Assembly: GCF_900215155.1 (NCBI RefSeq) | Contig: NZ_LT907980.1 | Span: 186,001-250,000 of the forward strand | DNA: 64,000 bases | Origin: Marinobacter sp. LV10R510-11A | Lineage (GTDB): Bacteria; Pseudomonadota; Gammaproteobacteria; Pseudomonadales; Oleiphilaceae | Direction: 5' to 3' | In this document: one piece after another, positions 53,059 to 63,851 of the stretch | Numbering within the stretch: position 1 is the first letter of the stretch | How the letters are laid out: each line of letters starts with the position of its first letter | Notes under the pieces: model-generated | Told to the model about the DNA's origin: nothing | Database searches by the model: none | The model's input: the letters and a program-made list of their open reading frames with translations, nothing else | Position numbers and translations under genes: made by a program

Positions 53059-53390
53059 AAAAATCAGCAATGAATGCAGAGCGTGCAATTAGTTCACTTA
53101 TGCAAACAACCAAAAATCAAGCAGTTAAATAACAAGATTTTACAGCCCCTCCCTTTCTCTTTACATCAATCTGCCGCATCATCCTACTCTTAACCAAAAT
53201 GTAATTTCGTATAAAGCGACACCGGATGTCGGGGCTTGCGGTTAGTATCCCGCCCGAATTAATAAAAATCGTCGCGGAATCTCTCAGGGGCCAGGCATGC
53301 AAGCACTTTACGCACCAGGCGCACGCGTCGTTGTTCGGGATTGCGAATGGATCGTTCGTCGCGCAGACCCCTGTGACGATGGCGGTTACA
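53041..53390 (+). repeat. drmD promoter region, copy 2 (native)
   Basis: Second copy of the roughly 350-bp direct repeat, here fused to a full-length drmD. The two copies are 10.8 kb apart in the same orientation and bracket the druFGE-like genes. Confidence 0.88.
53216..53231. promoter_or_regulatory. Shared inverted repeat, site 3
   Basis: GCGACA-CCGGA-TGTCG, one arm pair weaker than in site 2. It lies about 65 bp before the drmD start codon. Confidence 0.68.
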
Positions 53391-56209
53391 TTCTCACCGT
53401 AGATGGCCTGTCTGAACTGGTGAGCGGCAAAAGTGCCCAGTTTCTTACCCGTTTGGAAGAAGACGCCGACGCCATTCGCGTATTAGATCCAGCCGAAACT
53501 CGGTTTGAGCAGGACATGAGCCCAGGCTTTGAGAAAAGCCGCCTGTTTATTGAAACCCAGCTGCGCCAGATTACCCCTGCGGATGATCGTATTCACCTTG
53601 GCCACCACGCGGCCATGGATCCGGTTCCGTACCAGCTCGATCCGGCCCTGCAGGCATTGAAGCAAAACCGTCAGCGTATTCTGATTGCTGATGCAGTGGG
53701 TCTGGGTAAGACTCTGGAAGCCGGCATTCTGATGACGGAGCTAATGCGTCGAGGTAAGGGTAAGCGCATTCTGGTACTCACCCTCAAAAGTATGATGACC
53801 CAGTTCCAGAAAGAACTGTGGAACCGTTTTACCATCCCGCTTACCCGGCTTGATTCTCAAGGACTGCAGCGGGTGCGTAATAACATCCCCGGCAACCACA
53901 ATCCGTTTTACTATTTTGATAAGTCGATCATCTCCATCGACACTCTCAAGCAAGACAACGAATACCGTCGCCATTTGGAGCAAGCCTACTGGGATATCAT
54001 CGTGATTGATGAAGCCCACAACGTCGCCGAGCGCGGCTCCAGCTCCCAGCGGGCAAAGCTGGCGCAACTGCTGGCGGGCCGGTCGGATTCGCTGATCATG
54101 CTCTCCGCCACGCCTCACGATGGCAAAGCGCGTTCCTTCGCCAGCCTGATGAATATGCTCGACCCCACCGCCATCAGCGATCCAGACGACTACGCCAAAG
54201 AAGACTTCCGCGATAAAGGCCTAGTGATTCGTCGGTTCAAGAAAGACATTCGTGATCAGGTTACGCAGGAATTCAAAGAGCGGGTAGTCAACGATATTTA
54301 TCTGGATGCCTCGTCAGAAGAAGAGGCCGCGTACCAAGAACTGCTGCAAGTGCCGTTCACTTATCGTGGCGAGCACAGTCCAAGCAAAAACGGTCAGCTA
54401 GTACGTGTGGGTCTGCAGAAGTCCATCTTCAGCTCACCGGCAGCGGCACAAACATCGGTTGAGCAGCGCATCAAAAAGCTGCAAGCCAGAGACGAACCTA
54501 CCGAAGACGAACTGCTGGAAGGCGAGTACCTGCAATCGCTGCTGCTAGCTCTGCGCAACGTCACCCCAGCGCACTTTAATAAATACCAGCAACTGCTCAA
54601 ACTACTGAAAAGCGCCGATTACGGCTGGAAGAAAACCGATACCCAAGACCGACTGGTCATCTTCAGCGAACGCATCGAAACTCTTAACTGGCTGCAGGAA
54701 AACCTAAAGTCAGATATGAAGTTAAAAGATGACGCCGTAGAACTTCTGCACGGGGGTCTGAGCGATGTGGATCAGCAGAAAATCGTTGAAGAGTTCGGCA
54801 AGACTGAATCCAAACTGCGGGTACTGTTGTGTTCCGATGTTGCGTCGGAAGGTATCAACCTGCATTACCTGTCGCACCGGTTGGTGCACTTTGATCTGCC
54901 CTGGTCGCTGATGGTGTTCCAGCAGCGGAATGGTCGGGTAGACCGCTACGGCCAAACAGAAATTCCGATCATCACTTACCTGATCAACCAGAGCGACAAC
55001 CCCACGGTGAAAGGGGATCAGCGCATTCTGGAAATCCTTAAAGAGAAGGACGAGCAGGCCTATAAGAACATCGGCGACCCGGCCACCTTCATGAAGGTGC
55101 ACGACCCAGAGCAGGAAGAAAGCCTTACCGCCGAAGCTATGGCCACAGGTACTGAGGCGAACGCTTTTGATGAGCAGTACCAGCCAGACGACAGCAACGA
55201 AGGCGACGACTTGCTGGCTATGTTCCTCAACCCAGAGGCAACACAACCCAAGCCCGAACAAGAAGTGGTTGCGCAAACAGTAGAACGCTACAGCTTGTTC
55301 CCCAGTGATTTTGAGTTTGCCCGCCAAGCACTGGAGGCGATTAACCGCGAGCGCAGGCAGGTTAGCTTTACCGTTAACCAGGAACGCCAAACCATCACTC
55401 TTACGCCGCCAGACGATCTGGAATACCGTTTTCGCTTTTTGCCGCCAGAAATCAACGCAGATAGCGGCAGCATGGTGCTCACCGCCGACAAACAGCGCTT
55501 TGAGGATGAAATTCGCCGCAGCCGCCAAGATGAAAACGCCTGGCCCAAGCTTCATTACCTGTGGCCACAACACCCAACCATTCAATGGCTGCAGGATAAG
55601 CTGCTGGCACAAGTAGCCCGCCACAGTGCACCGGTATTGGTGTTGCCAGACACAGACGCGGTGACAAACGCTCTGCAAGCAAATGAATCGGTATTTTTGG
55701 TCTCCGGCCTGATCCCCAACCGCAAAGCCCATCCGGTGATTTGGGAGTGGTTCGCCATTCGTTGCCATAACAACGCCGTGGTAGACATTCAGCCGGCAGA
55801 AGCCTGGCTTAAAGAGTTGCAGCTAGATAACCGCCTTCCCAATCGGGGCCAGCCGGTCAACATCACTCCGCTGGAAGCTCTGCGCGGTTCCGTTATCGAA
55901 AGCGCGAAAGCACAAATGGCCAAGCGCCAGCAGGAATACGCAAGCACGAGTGAGCCACAACTGCAGCAGCAGCTTGCCGAACTGCAAGCGTTGAAAGACC
56001 GGCAAATCGCCCAGTTGGACAAACAACTGCAAGGCTCGGCCCAGGCTGAACACTTCAAAGCCGCCCGCCGTGAAGAACGCACCGGCCGCATCGAAACCGT
56101 GTTCAACGATTATCAGGCCTGGGTACGCGACACCCTCACTATCGAGCCGGTGCCCTATATACAGATTATTGCCGTGTTCACCCGCGACAGTGACCAGAGC
56201 AACGGTTAA
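53297..56209 (+). CDS. drmD: SNF2-family helicase, DISARM DrmD-like
   Basis: 970 residues. Helicase motifs are [20 protein letters not shown] (motif I, residue 133), [14 protein letters not shown] (II), [13 protein letters not shown] (III), [18 protein letters not shown] (V) and [14 protein letters not shown] (VI). The Ala in place of Glu at ADAVGLGKT and the overall layout fit DrmD of class 1 DISARM, a restriction-type anti-phage system. AGGGG precedes the ATG. The methyltransferase gene starts 15 bp later. The other DISARM core genes (drmA, drmB, drmC) are absent from the window, and a DruE-like helicase lies upstream instead. Confidence 0.8.
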   Translation: MQALYAPGARVVVRDCEWIVRRADPCDDGGYILTVDGLSELVSGKSAQFLTRLEEDADAIRVLDPAETRFEQDMSPGFEKSRLFIETQLRQITPADDRIHLGHHAAMDPVPYQLDPALQALKQNRQRILIADAVGLGKTLEAGILMTELMRRGKGKRILVLTLKSMMTQFQKELWNRFTIPLTRLDSQGLQRVRNNIPGNHNPFYYFDKSIISIDTLKQDNEYRRHLEQAYWDIIVIDEAHNVAERGSSSQRAKLAQLLAGRSDSLIMLSATPHDGKARSFASLMNMLDPTAISDPDDYAKEDFRDKGLVIRRFKKDIRDQVTQEFKERVVNDIYLDASSEEEAAYQELLQVPFTYRGEHSPSKNGQLVRVGLQKSIFSSPAAAQTSVEQRIKKLQARDEPTEDELLEGEYLQSLLLALRNVTPAHFNKYQQLLKLLKSADYGWKKTDTQDRLVIFSERIETLNWLQENLKSDMKLKDDAVELLHGGLSDVDQQKIVEEFGKTESKLRVLLCSDVASEGINLHYLSHRLVHFDLPWSLMVFQQRNGRVDRYGQTEIPIITYLINQSDNPTVKGDQRILEILKEKDEQAYKNIGDPATFMKVHDPEQEESLTAEAMATGTEANAFDEQYQPDDSNEGDDLLAMFLNPEATQPKPEQEVVAQTVERYSLFPSDFEFARQALEAINRERRQVSFTVNQERQTITLTPPDDLEYRFRFLPPEINADSGSMVLTADKQRFEDEIRRSRQDENAWPKLHYLWPQHPTIQWLQDKLLAQVARHSAPVLVLPDTDAVTNALQANESVFLVSGLIPNRKAHPVIWEWFAIRCHNNAVVDIQPAEAWLKELQLDNRLPNRGQPVNITPLEALRGSVIESAKAQMAKRQQEYASTSEPQLQQQLAELQALKDRQIAQLDKQLQGSAQAEHFKAARREERTGRIETVFNDYQAWVRDTLTIEPVPYIQIIAVFTRDSDQSNG

Positions 56210-56223
56210 ACAGGACAAACATC

Positions 56224-59200
56224 ATGGTCGTACAAGATTCCGCCGCCACGTTTATTGGCCTGACCAACGATAACGACTTTTTCAGCGCCCATTACCTGGC
56301 CGAAGTGTTTCAGGGTGATTTTGCCGAGGTGGTAAAAGACTGGGACAGCCGCGAAGAGCAAACAGACTTTACCAGCCCGCACCGAGGCCTGCGCAACCTC
56401 AACCAGCGTTATTTTGCCATGCGCCACAAGCTCAAAACCGAGCGCAGTGCCACAACGCGCATCGCCCTGCAGCGGGATTTTTATAAAGACCTGATGGCGG
56501 TGCTGGGTATTCCCTGGCAACCGCACAACCGCGACGTAGCACCTAATACCGAAGTACCCGTGCTCAGTGTGCTGGGCGATCAGTTGTGGGTACTTGGTGC
56601 ATTGGATGCCGACAACGATGGCGAAGACCCGCTCTCTCTAAACCTGCACAGCAACCAGTTCTATGGCGACGGCCCTCATCATGACAGCCTGAGTAACAGC
56701 AGTTGGTACAGCATTCTCAACGAAGCGGTGTTTCGCCAGCACTCGCCCCACAACGAAAGCCCACCGCGCTGGGTACTGTTGATCAGTGATCGCCAAGGCA
56801 TACTCATCGACCGCTACAAATGGTCGCAGAACCGCATGCTGCGCTTCGATTGGGAAGAAATTCTTGGCCGCCGTGACGACAAAACCCTGAAGGCCAGCGC
56901 CGTACTGCTGCACCGCGAAAGCCTGGCACCGGAGGATCAAGCCGGGCAGGGCCAATGCCGACTGGATAACCTGGACGAGAACAGCCACAAACACGCCTTC
57001 GCGGTGTCTGATGACCTGAAATACGCCCTGCGCCAGGCCATTGAAGAACTGGGTAACGAAGCCACCGTTCAGCTGATCGCCCAGGCCAAAGACCGCAAAG
57101 AAGGCATTTACAGCGGCAGTCGCGCGCTAGACCCAGACCAGCTTTCCAAAGAATGCCTGCGCTACATGTACCGCATACTGTTCCTGTTCTACATCGAAGC
57201 ACGGCCAGAATTGGGCTACCTGCCACACCAGCACAGCGCCTGGCGCAGCGGCTACAGCATGGACAGCCTGCGCGATTTGGAAATGGTGCGGCTAACTACC
57301 GAAGACAGCCAGCAGGGCACCTACTTTCACCACAGCCTGCAGCGCATGTTCGGTTTGATCTATCAGGGCTACAACCCAACCCATTACCATTCTGGCAACG
57401 AACATGAGAGCGAAAGCGCCAGCAACGCCTTCACCCTGCAAGGGTTAGACAGCCACCTGTTCGACCCCGCCAAAACCCCGTTGCTAAACCGCGTGATATT
57501 CAGCAACGCCACCTTGCAGCAAGTGGTGCAGTCCATGTCGCTGACTCGCGCGACCAAAGGCAAACGTCGCCGTGGTCGTGTGAGTTACACCCAGCTGGGC
57601 ATTAACCAATTAGGCGCCGTGTACGAAGCCCTGCTCAGCTACCGTGGTTTTTTTGCCATCGAAGACCTCTACGAAGTCGCCGCCAAAGGCAGCAACATAA
57701 ACCCGGATTCGCTGGAAACCGGCTACTTTGTAACGCGCCAGCAGTTGGACGAATTTTATGAAAAAGAACGGGTATACGACAAAGTAGACGGCAAGCTCAG
57801 CCTGCGCCTGCACCCTAAAGGCAAGTTTATCTACCGCATGGCTGGCCGCGACCGCGAGAAATCTGCCAGTTACTACACCCCGGAAGTGCTCACCAAAAGC
57901 TTGGTGAAATACACCCTAAAAGAATGCCTAGGCGATGTATCCCCCTCACCCCTTGCGGGAGAGGGGCTAGGGGAGAGGGGGGAGCAGCTAGCTCCAATAT
58001 CTGCCGACGAAATCCTAAACCTCACCGTCTGCGAGCCCGCCATGGGCAGCGCGGCCTTCTTGAACGAAGCCGTAAACCAACTGGCCGAAGCCTACCTGGG
58101 CCGTAAACAGCAGGAATTGGGCGAACGCATACCCCACGAAGATTACCAGCGCGAACTGCAGCGGGTAAAAATGCACATCGCCGACCACAACGTATACGGC
58201 GTCGATTTAAACCCTATCGCTGTAGAGTTGGCAGAAGTGTCCCTGTGGCTGAACGCCCTGAGCGGCGGCCACAACGTACCCTGGTTTGGTTACCAGCTAT
58301 TCACCGGCAACAGTTTGGTAGGCGCCCGCCGCGAAGTGTACGCCAACAGTGCCTTGAAAAAGCAGCACAAAGACGGCCTCTGGTACAACAATGCTCCCCG
58401 CCGCCTGCCACCGGAAACCTTGTTGCAACCAACAGCCGAGGGCGGCCGCAAAGCCGGTGAGATATACCACTTTTTACTACCCGATCCGGGTATGGCCGGC
58501 TACAACGACAAAGTAGCCAAACAGCTGCGCCCCGAAGCGTTCAAACAAATCAAAGACTGGAAAAAAGATTTCTGCGCCCCGTTGGACGACAACGAACTGC
58601 GCACCCTAGAACTGCTCAGCCAAGCCGTCGACCGCCTGTGGCGTGAACACACCCAAATGCTGGTGCAAGACCGCAAACGCACTCAAGACAACTTCCACCT
58701 TTGGGGACAGGGGCCAGACGAAGAAGTCTTTATTAGCACCCGCGAGAAAGACGACATACACCGCCACGGCATCTTCAACACCAATGCCCGCATCGCATCG
58801 CCTTATCGCCGCCTGAAACTGGCCATGGATTATTGGTGTGCCCTGTGGTTCTGGCCACTGGATAAAGTCGACCAACTGCCAGACCGGCAAAAATGGCTGT
58901 TCGACCTGAATACCATCCTAAACAGCGCCGGCACCTTCGAATTCGCTCCAGAACAAGAAGGCCTCTTCTCTGAAGGTGAGACAAACATACCCTCTCCCTC
59001 GACGGGAGAGGGCCAGCATTCTTCCCTCTCCCTAGACGGGAGAGGGATCGAGGGAGAGGGTGAGGGTGAGGAGTCCCCCTTCACAAAACCCCAAAACGAC
59101 ATGTTTGCCGCAGACGACGACCAACTGACCCTGCGCGAAGAAACCAAAGCCGCCCGCGAAGTAAGCAACCAACACGGCGACCTCAACCTAGACAAACTGT

Positions 59201-61425
59201 TCAAACAGCCCTTCTTCGCCACCCTGAACATCGCCAATCAATTGGGCGAACAGTTCCGCTTCTTCCACTGGGAACTGGCCTTTGCCGACATCTTCGCCAA
59301 TCGCGGCGGTTTCGACATAACCCTGGGGAACCCGCCCTGGCGCAAAGTGGAGTGGCAGGAAGGCGGCATCTTGGGCGACTACAATCCACGTTTTGTGTTG
59401 CACAAGCTCAGTGCCACGCAGCTAACCGCCGAGCGCGAAGCCGCCTTCGCCCGCGATGCACAGCTAGAGGCCAACTGGTTTGCCGAACTGGTGGAAGCGG
59501 AAGGATCGCAGGCGTTTTTGAACGCCATGCAGAACTACCCGCAGCTCAAAGGCGTACAGACCAACCTGTACAAGTGCTTTTTGCCGGTGGCTTGGGCCAA
59601 TGTGAACACGCAAGGCGTAAGTGGATTTCTGCATCCGGAAGGGATTTATGATGACCCCAAGGGAGGTGCGTTTCGACGTGAGCTCTATCCCCGCCTACGG
59701 GGACATTTTCAGTTTATCAATGAAGCGAACTTGTTTGCCGAGGTTCACAATCAAACGCTTTTCAGCATTAATATTCATGGGCCGGTGCAACCCCCAGCGT
59801 TTAAGAATATCTCGAACCTGTTTGTCCCCAGCACCATTGATATGTCGTTTCTACACGATGGAAAAGGGCAAGTTCCAGGCATCAAAGAAGAAATCGAACT
59901 ACCTGATGGTCGCGTCAAGGTGAAATGGAATTTTGACGGCCACCGTGACCGGGTTATCGAAATCGGCGAACACGAACTGACCCTGTTCGCCCAGCTATAT
60001 GACGAAGCGGGCACCGATCCCTTGGAGGCTCGGTTACCCGCACTGCATGCTCGCCAGTTGACTAACGTGCTGGAAAAATTTGCCGCCCAGCCGCGCAGGC
60101 TAGGGGATCTAAAAGGGCAGTATTTGTCACTGGAAATGTGGCATGAAACGAACGCGCAACAAGACGGAACCATCGAGAGGGATATTCGCTTCCCTGATTC
60201 TCCGCAGGAGTGGGTTCTATCGGGCCCGCATTTTTTCGTTGGTAACCCTTTCTTCAAAAGCCCTCGAACCACGGGCAAGAGTAATAAAGATTACGATATT
60301 CTCGATCTGCAAACCCTGCCGGACGACTACCTGCCGCGCACCAACTACGTCCCCGCCTGCGATCCCGACACCTACCGCGACCGCACCCCGAGGGTGACCT
60401 GGGAAGAGGAAGTCATCGTTAATTTGCATTGGGGACAGATGACTCCTGAGGAGGCTGATAGAAGTGGAGAATACGGAGAGTGGCCAAGATTTATTCGTAA
60501 AAGAGTAACCGATTACTATCGATTGGTTAATCGAGAAATGATCGGGTCATCGTCCGAACGTACATTGATGACAACGATCATCCCAAAAGGCGCAGCGCAC
60601 ATTAACACCTGCCTATGTTCGGCATTCAAATCTGAACAAACCATGCTCGACTACTTCAGCATGACGTTGTCAGTGGTATTAGATTATCGGGTGAAAAGCA
60701 CAGGCATGGGTCATGCGAATACGTCTTTGATCAATCAGTTGCCTGTTTTGACGGATGACCGCAAGCGTGGGACTTTGCATGTCCGAGCGCTGGCATTGGT
60801 AAGCCTCACCAACCACTACGCCGATCTCTGGCAATCCAACTGGCAAGACAGCTTCCGCGAGCAACGCTGGGCCATCGCCGAACCCAACAACGCCTTGCCC
60901 CAGGACTTCTTCACCAACCTCACTCCAGATTGGCAACGCAACAATGCCCTGCGCAGCGATTACGCCCGCCGCCAGGCACTGGTAGAAATCGACGTACTGG
61001 TCGCCCTGGCCCTCGGCCTAACCCTGCAAGAACTGCTCACCATCTACCGCGTGCAGTTCCCGGTCATGCGCCAGTACGAAGCCGAAACCCACTACGACCA
61101 AACCGGCCGCATCGTCTTCACCCCCAGCAAAGGCCTGGTCGGCGTAGGCTTGCCCCGCAAAGCCAGCAAAAAAGAACTCGGCGAAGGCACCCACTACCGC
61201 GTAAACGCCCCCGACAACCAACAACAAAACACCGCCCTCGGCTGGGAAGACATCCAGCACCTACAAGAAGGCAGCGTCTACAAAACCTATATGGACGACA
61301 CGCTACCCGGCGGCCCCACCGAGCGCACGGTGGAGTATAAAGCGCCGTTCTTCAGGCCGGATCGGGAAGAGGATTATGCGGTGGCTTGGGAGATTTTCAC
61401 AAACTTGGAGAGTAGTACTGGATGA
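56224..61425 (+). CDS. Large adenine DNA methyltransferase (Eco57I/DrmMI-like)
   Basis: 1733 residues. The N-terminal 550 residues contain a nuclease-like or recognition region ([15 protein letters not shown]). [19 protein letters not shown] leads into the N6-adenine methylase, with SAM motif [18 protein letters not shown] (near 600), [20 protein letters not shown] and catalytic NPPW in [13 protein letters not shown] (near 1035). Such enzymes mark host DNA in DISARM class 1. Two inserted low-complexity stretches (57944-57982 and 58990-59073) are translated repeats. It overlaps the LeoC-like gene by ATGA, so both are in one operon with drmD. Confidence 0.85.
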   Translation: MVVQDSAATFIGLTNDNDFFSAHYLAEVFQGDFAEVVKDWDSREEQTDFTSPHRGLRNLNQRYFAMRHKLKTERSATTRIALQRDFYKDLMAVLGIPWQPHNRDVAPNTEVPVLSVLGDQLWVLGALDADNDGEDPLSLNLHSNQFYGDGPHHDSLSNSSWYSILNEAVFRQHSPHNESPPRWVLLISDRQGILIDRYKWSQNRMLRFDWEEILGRRDDKTLKASAVLLHRESLAPEDQAGQGQCRLDNLDENSHKHAFAVSDDLKYALRQAIEELGNEATVQLIAQAKDRKEGIYSGSRALDPDQLSKECLRYMYRILFLFYIEARPELGYLPHQHSAWRSGYSMDSLRDLEMVRLTTEDSQQGTYFHHSLQRMFGLIYQGYNPTHYHSGNEHESESASNAFTLQGLDSHLFDPAKTPLLNRVIFSNATLQQVVQSMSLTRATKGKRRRGRVSYTQLGINQLGAVYEALLSYRGFFAIEDLYEVAAKGSNINPDSLETGYFVTRQQLDEFYEKERVYDKVDGKLSLRLHPKGKFIYRMAGRDREKSASYYTPEVLTKSLVKYTLKECLGDVSPSPLAGEGLGERGEQLAPISADEILNLTVCEPAMGSAAFLNEAVNQLAEAYLGRKQQELGERIPHEDYQRELQRVKMHIADHNVYGVDLNPIAVELAEVSLWLNALSGGHNVPWFGYQLFTGNSLVGARREVYANSALKKQHKDGLWYNNAPRRLPPETLLQPTAEGGRKAGEIYHFLLPDPGMAGYNDKVAKQLRPEAFKQIKDWKKDFCAPLDDNELRTLELLSQAVDRLWREHTQMLVQDRKRTQDNFHLWGQGPDEEVFISTREKDDIHRHGIFNTNARIASPYRRLKLAMDYWCALWFWPLDKVDQLPDRQKWLFDLNTILNSAGTFEFAPEQEGLFSEGETNIPSPSTGEGQHSSLSLDGRGIEGEGEGEESPFTKPQNDMFAADDDQLTLREETKAAREVSNQHGDLNLDKLFKQPFFATLNIANQLGEQFRFFHWELAFADIFANRGGFDITLGNPPWRKVEWQEGGILGDYNPRFVLHKLSATQLTAEREAAFARDAQLEANWFAELVEAEGSQAFLNAMQNYPQLKGVQTNLYKCFLPVAWANVNTQGVSGFLHPEGIYDDPKGGAFRRELYPRLRGHFQFINEANLFAEVHNQTLFSINIHGPVQPPAFKNISNLFVPSTIDMSFLHDGKGQVPGIKEEIELPDGRVKVKWNFDGHRDRVIEIGEHELTLFAQLYDEAGTDPLEARLPALHARQLTNVLEKFAAQPRRLGDLKGQYLSLEMWHETNAQQDGTIERDIRFPDSPQEWVLSGPHFFVGNPFFKSPRTTGKSNKDYDILDLQTLPDDYLPRTNYVPACDPDTYRDRTPRVTWEEEVIVNLHWGQMTPEEADRSGEYGEWPRFIRKRVTDYYRLVNREMIGSSSERTLMTTIIPKGAAHINTCLCSAFKSEQTMLDYFSMTLSVVLDYRVKSTGMGHANTSLINQLPVLTDDRKRGTLHVRALALVSLTNHYADLWQSNWQDSFREQRWAIAEPNNALPQDFFTNLTPDWQRNNALRSDYARRQALVEIDVLVALALGLTLQELLTIYRVQFPVMRQYEAETHYDQTGRIVFTPSKGLVGVGLPRKASKKELGEGTHYRVNAPDNQQQNTALGWEDIQHLQEGSVYKTYMDDTLPGGPTERTVEYKAPFFRPDREEDYAVAWEIFTNLESSTG
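57944..57982 (+). repeat. REP-like palindromic element inside the methyltransferase, first
   Basis: A CCCTCACCCCT ... AGGGGCTAGGGGAGAGGGG type palindrome, translated in frame as [15 protein letters not shown] between the YYTPEVL motif and the SAM-binding motif. This composition is typical of dispersed intergenic repeats that code for PLAGEG-type peptides. Confidence 0.8.
58990..59073 (+). repeat. REP-like palindromic element inside the methyltransferase, second
   Basis: Two perfect CCCTCTCCC-N5-GGGAGAGGG hairpins (58990-59012 and 59024-59046), then GA-rich tail repeats. It is translated in frame as PSPSTGEG ... SLSLDGRG ... GEGEGEE within a variable linker before the NPPW domain. Confidence 0.85.
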
Positions 61426-62216
61426 ACGCTAATCAGGATTTTAACCGGCTATATCGTGATATTTCTAAAAACATGGCATCGGCCATGGAAGACCTTGGCG
61501 GTTTGAAGGTTGAAAACAAAGAAGGTCAGGAGCGGCTTTTCAATATCACCGGGAAACTCCGAGAGATCCAGGCAGGTTTTGATGAAGAGCTAGAGTTTCT
61601 TGAAACGAACGCCGAGTGGGAGAAGTTCACTATGGCGTTTTTTGGGGAAACCAATGCAGGCAAAAGCACGATCATCGAATCTCTCCGAATACTGTTTAAC
61701 GAAGAATCAAGGCAGCAACTGATCGATCAAAACCAGGGGGATGTCGATAAGCTCGCCGAGCTAATTAACATTCACGCAGGCCACGCAGAGCAAGCGTTGC
61801 TTCAGGCTTTTCAAAAGCATGCTGATGACCTGGCGGTCGCTCGGCGTGAGTGCAACCAACTGGCAAAAATTTTGAATGATGAGGCATCAGAGCGCGTCAA
61901 GATCGCCGAGCGTCAGGCCGCAGAAAGTAAAGAATTAGCTGAGCGGGAGGCAAAAGCGCGTTTGGAGATTGCAGAACGGCAGGCTGCAGAAAGTAAAAAA
62001 TTGGCTGTGCGTGAAGCAGAGGCGCGCCTGAAAATGGCAGAGCTGCAGGCAGCGGAAAGTAAAGATCTTGCCGAGCGCGAGGCGGCGGAGCGATTAAGGA
62101 TTTCAGAAAGTGAAGCCGATACTCGAACAAAAAATAAGAGGATTTTAGCCGGGGTTTTAGGCGTCTTAGTCGGCGCAGGACTTGCTGCCACCGCGTTGAT
62201 TGTTGTGGGGATATAA
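61422..62216 (+). CDS. leoC: LeoC-like half of a split dynamin GTPase (P-loop half)
   Basis: 264 residues. The ATG overlaps the methyltransferase stop. Residues 1-70 are helical. Residues 73-84 hold the P-loop [18 protein letters not shown]. Residues 130-235 are a heptad coiled coil built on repeats of (E)[13 protein letters not shown] type, and residues 240-262 are a hydrophobic C-terminus ([21 protein letters not shown]). Later GTPase motifs are missing here and lie in the next gene. In E. coli ETEC, LeoB and LeoC are described as together making one dynamin-like protein, which fits. Confidence 0.75.
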   Translation: MNANQDFNRLYRDISKNMASAMEDLGGLKVENKEGQERLFNITGKLREIQAGFDEELEFLETNAEWEKFTMAFFGETNAGKSTIIESLRILFNEESRQQLIDQNQGDVDKLAELINIHAGHAEQALLQAFQKHADDLAVARRECNQLAKILNDEASERVKIAERQAAESKELAEREAKARLEIAERQAAESKKLAVREAEARLKMAELQAAESKDLAEREAAERLRISESEADTRTKNKRILAGVLGVLVGAGLAATALIVVGI

Positions 62217-63851
62217 ATGATGAATGAGGTGGTTCAACAGGCCAGTAGTCGCTTGCCAGTGCTTGCCCAATCCATAATTGATTGTGAAAAAAAGAAGGCG
62301 CTCATTCGTCGAGTTGATGGCCTCATTATCGGTACTGGCAAGAGTGATTTTACCCAAGGTAACGTGCCCTATGCACTTAAATATAAAGGTAAAATCTTTG
62401 AGCTGATTGATGTACCAGGTATTGAGGGGGATGAGTCGCGATTTATTGGCTTGGTTCAGGAAGCTGTCGCAAAGGCCCATTTGGTGTTTTATGTTAATGG
62501 CACCAACAAAAAGCCCGAAAAAGCGACAGCAGCAAAAATTCGCTCTTACTTAAGGCGGGGTAGCAGTGTATGCCCGCTGGTTAACGTTCGCGGCAGTGCG
62601 GACAGCTATGAATTTGAGGAAGACAGGGAATCTCTTGATCAAGGAAGTGGAGGTGTAATTCTGAAACAAACCGAGGCAGTGCTTGCTTCGGCGCTAGGTG
62701 AACATGTTTTGTTGCCGGGACATTGTGTACAGGGGCTCATCGGTTTTTCATCTCTGAGTTTTGATCATGAGCTTAGTGCCAGCACAGTTCATCCCGACAG
62801 AGAGTCGGATCTTGTTCGTCACCAACGTAACTTCCTTAACCATTTTGACGATTCCGATGCCATGTATCGGTTCAGTCAGATGGAGTCTGTGGTCGAGGTG
62901 CTCACAGGTAAGTTGTCGACTTTCAGGGAAGATATTGTTGAGAGCAACAAGGCAAAGGTGCGTGAATTACTTGCCGAAAATCTGAACGTTCTGAAAGAAA
63001 CCCTCGAGTCTCATAAAGAGTTTGTCGCTAGGGTCGCGCCAGAGTTTGATAAGTGTCGAGCGGCCATTACCGAAGCCGTTTCCAGTTTTGAGCGTCTCGT
63101 TACATCAGCGCGCCGAAATATATATAACGAGCTTTTTAATAAGCTGGTTGAAGACAGTGACAATATTGTCGCGGATAACTTCGGTGAGGCTGCGGATATC
63201 AAACGAGAGATTGAATCAGCGTTTGAACGACACAGCCAAGACGCTCAGGCTGAGCTGGAGGCGAGCCTGGAAAAGAACATGGGTGGTTTGCAGTCCCAAT
63301 TAGAAGAAAGCGTGGAGCGATTGCTTGAAGATGTTGAAAGGGTGAAGTTTCAACAGAAAGTCCGGGCTGATCAGGCATCACGCTGGAGCTTTCAGCACTC
63401 CGATGATTTGGGTTGGAATCTGGGCCTGGGTGACTTTGGGTCTTTTGCCTTTCAAATAGGCAGCTATGCACTAAGCGGTGCCGCTGTTGGCACTTTTTTA
63501 CCGGGTTTGGGAACCATTATTGGTGGTGCCGTTGGTGCAGCTTTGGGTCTCGCCATGGCCTTGTTGAACCTGTTTATGAGCAAAGCCCGCCGAATTCGAA
63601 AGTCTCAAGTTGAGGTTCGCAAGAAATTTGAAAGTTTGCGAGATAAAAAACTTGCAGACATAGAGCCTGAGATTAGCGCCTTGATGGAGTCCGTTCGCAA
63701 GAGTGTTGAAGAGGACGTTGTTCAGCAGGTCGACGTTTTAGAAAAGAGTTTGGACGCGCCACTAGAAGTCATCGATAAGCAGATTTCGGCGTTGAGCCAC
63801 GTGAAAAACACAATTGAGATGATGCCCTATGGATCAACTAAAGCAGTTTGA
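62217..63851 (+). CDS. leoB: LeoB-like half of a split dynamin GTPase
   Basis: 544 residues. The start ATG follows the LeoC stop with no gap and in the same frame. G2-like TGKSDFTQGN, G3 IDVPGIEGDE (near 64) and a G4-like NVRGSADSY (near 122) are present; no P-loop. Residues 230-400 are a helical stalk. Residues 405-455 are hydrophobic and glycine-rich (LSGAAVGTFLPGLGTIIGGAVGAALGLAMALL), a likely membrane paddle, with a helical C-terminus. It needs the P-loop of the upstream protein to be a complete GTPase. Membrane remodelling is inferred from the family. Confidence 0.75.
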   Translation: MMNEVVQQASSRLPVLAQSIIDCEKKKALIRRVDGLIIGTGKSDFTQGNVPYALKYKGKIFELIDVPGIEGDESRFIGLVQEAVAKAHLVFYVNGTNKKPEKATAAKIRSYLRRGSSVCPLVNVRGSADSYEFEEDRESLDQGSGGVILKQTEAVLASALGEHVLLPGHCVQGLIGFSSLSFDHELSASTVHPDRESDLVRHQRNFLNHFDDSDAMYRFSQMESVVEVLTGKLSTFREDIVESNKAKVRELLAENLNVLKETLESHKEFVARVAPEFDKCRAAITEAVSSFERLVTSARRNIYNELFNKLVEDSDNIVADNFGEAADIKREIESAFERHSQDAQAELEASLEKNMGGLQSQLEESVERLLEDVERVKFQQKVRADQASRWSFQHSDDLGWNLGLGDFGSFAFQIGSYALSGAAVGTFLPGLGTIIGGAVGAALGLAMALLNLFMSKARRIRKSQVEVRKKFESLRDKKLADIEPEISALMESVRKSVEEDVVQQVDVLEKSLDAPLEVIDKQISALSHVKNTIEMMPYGSTKAV

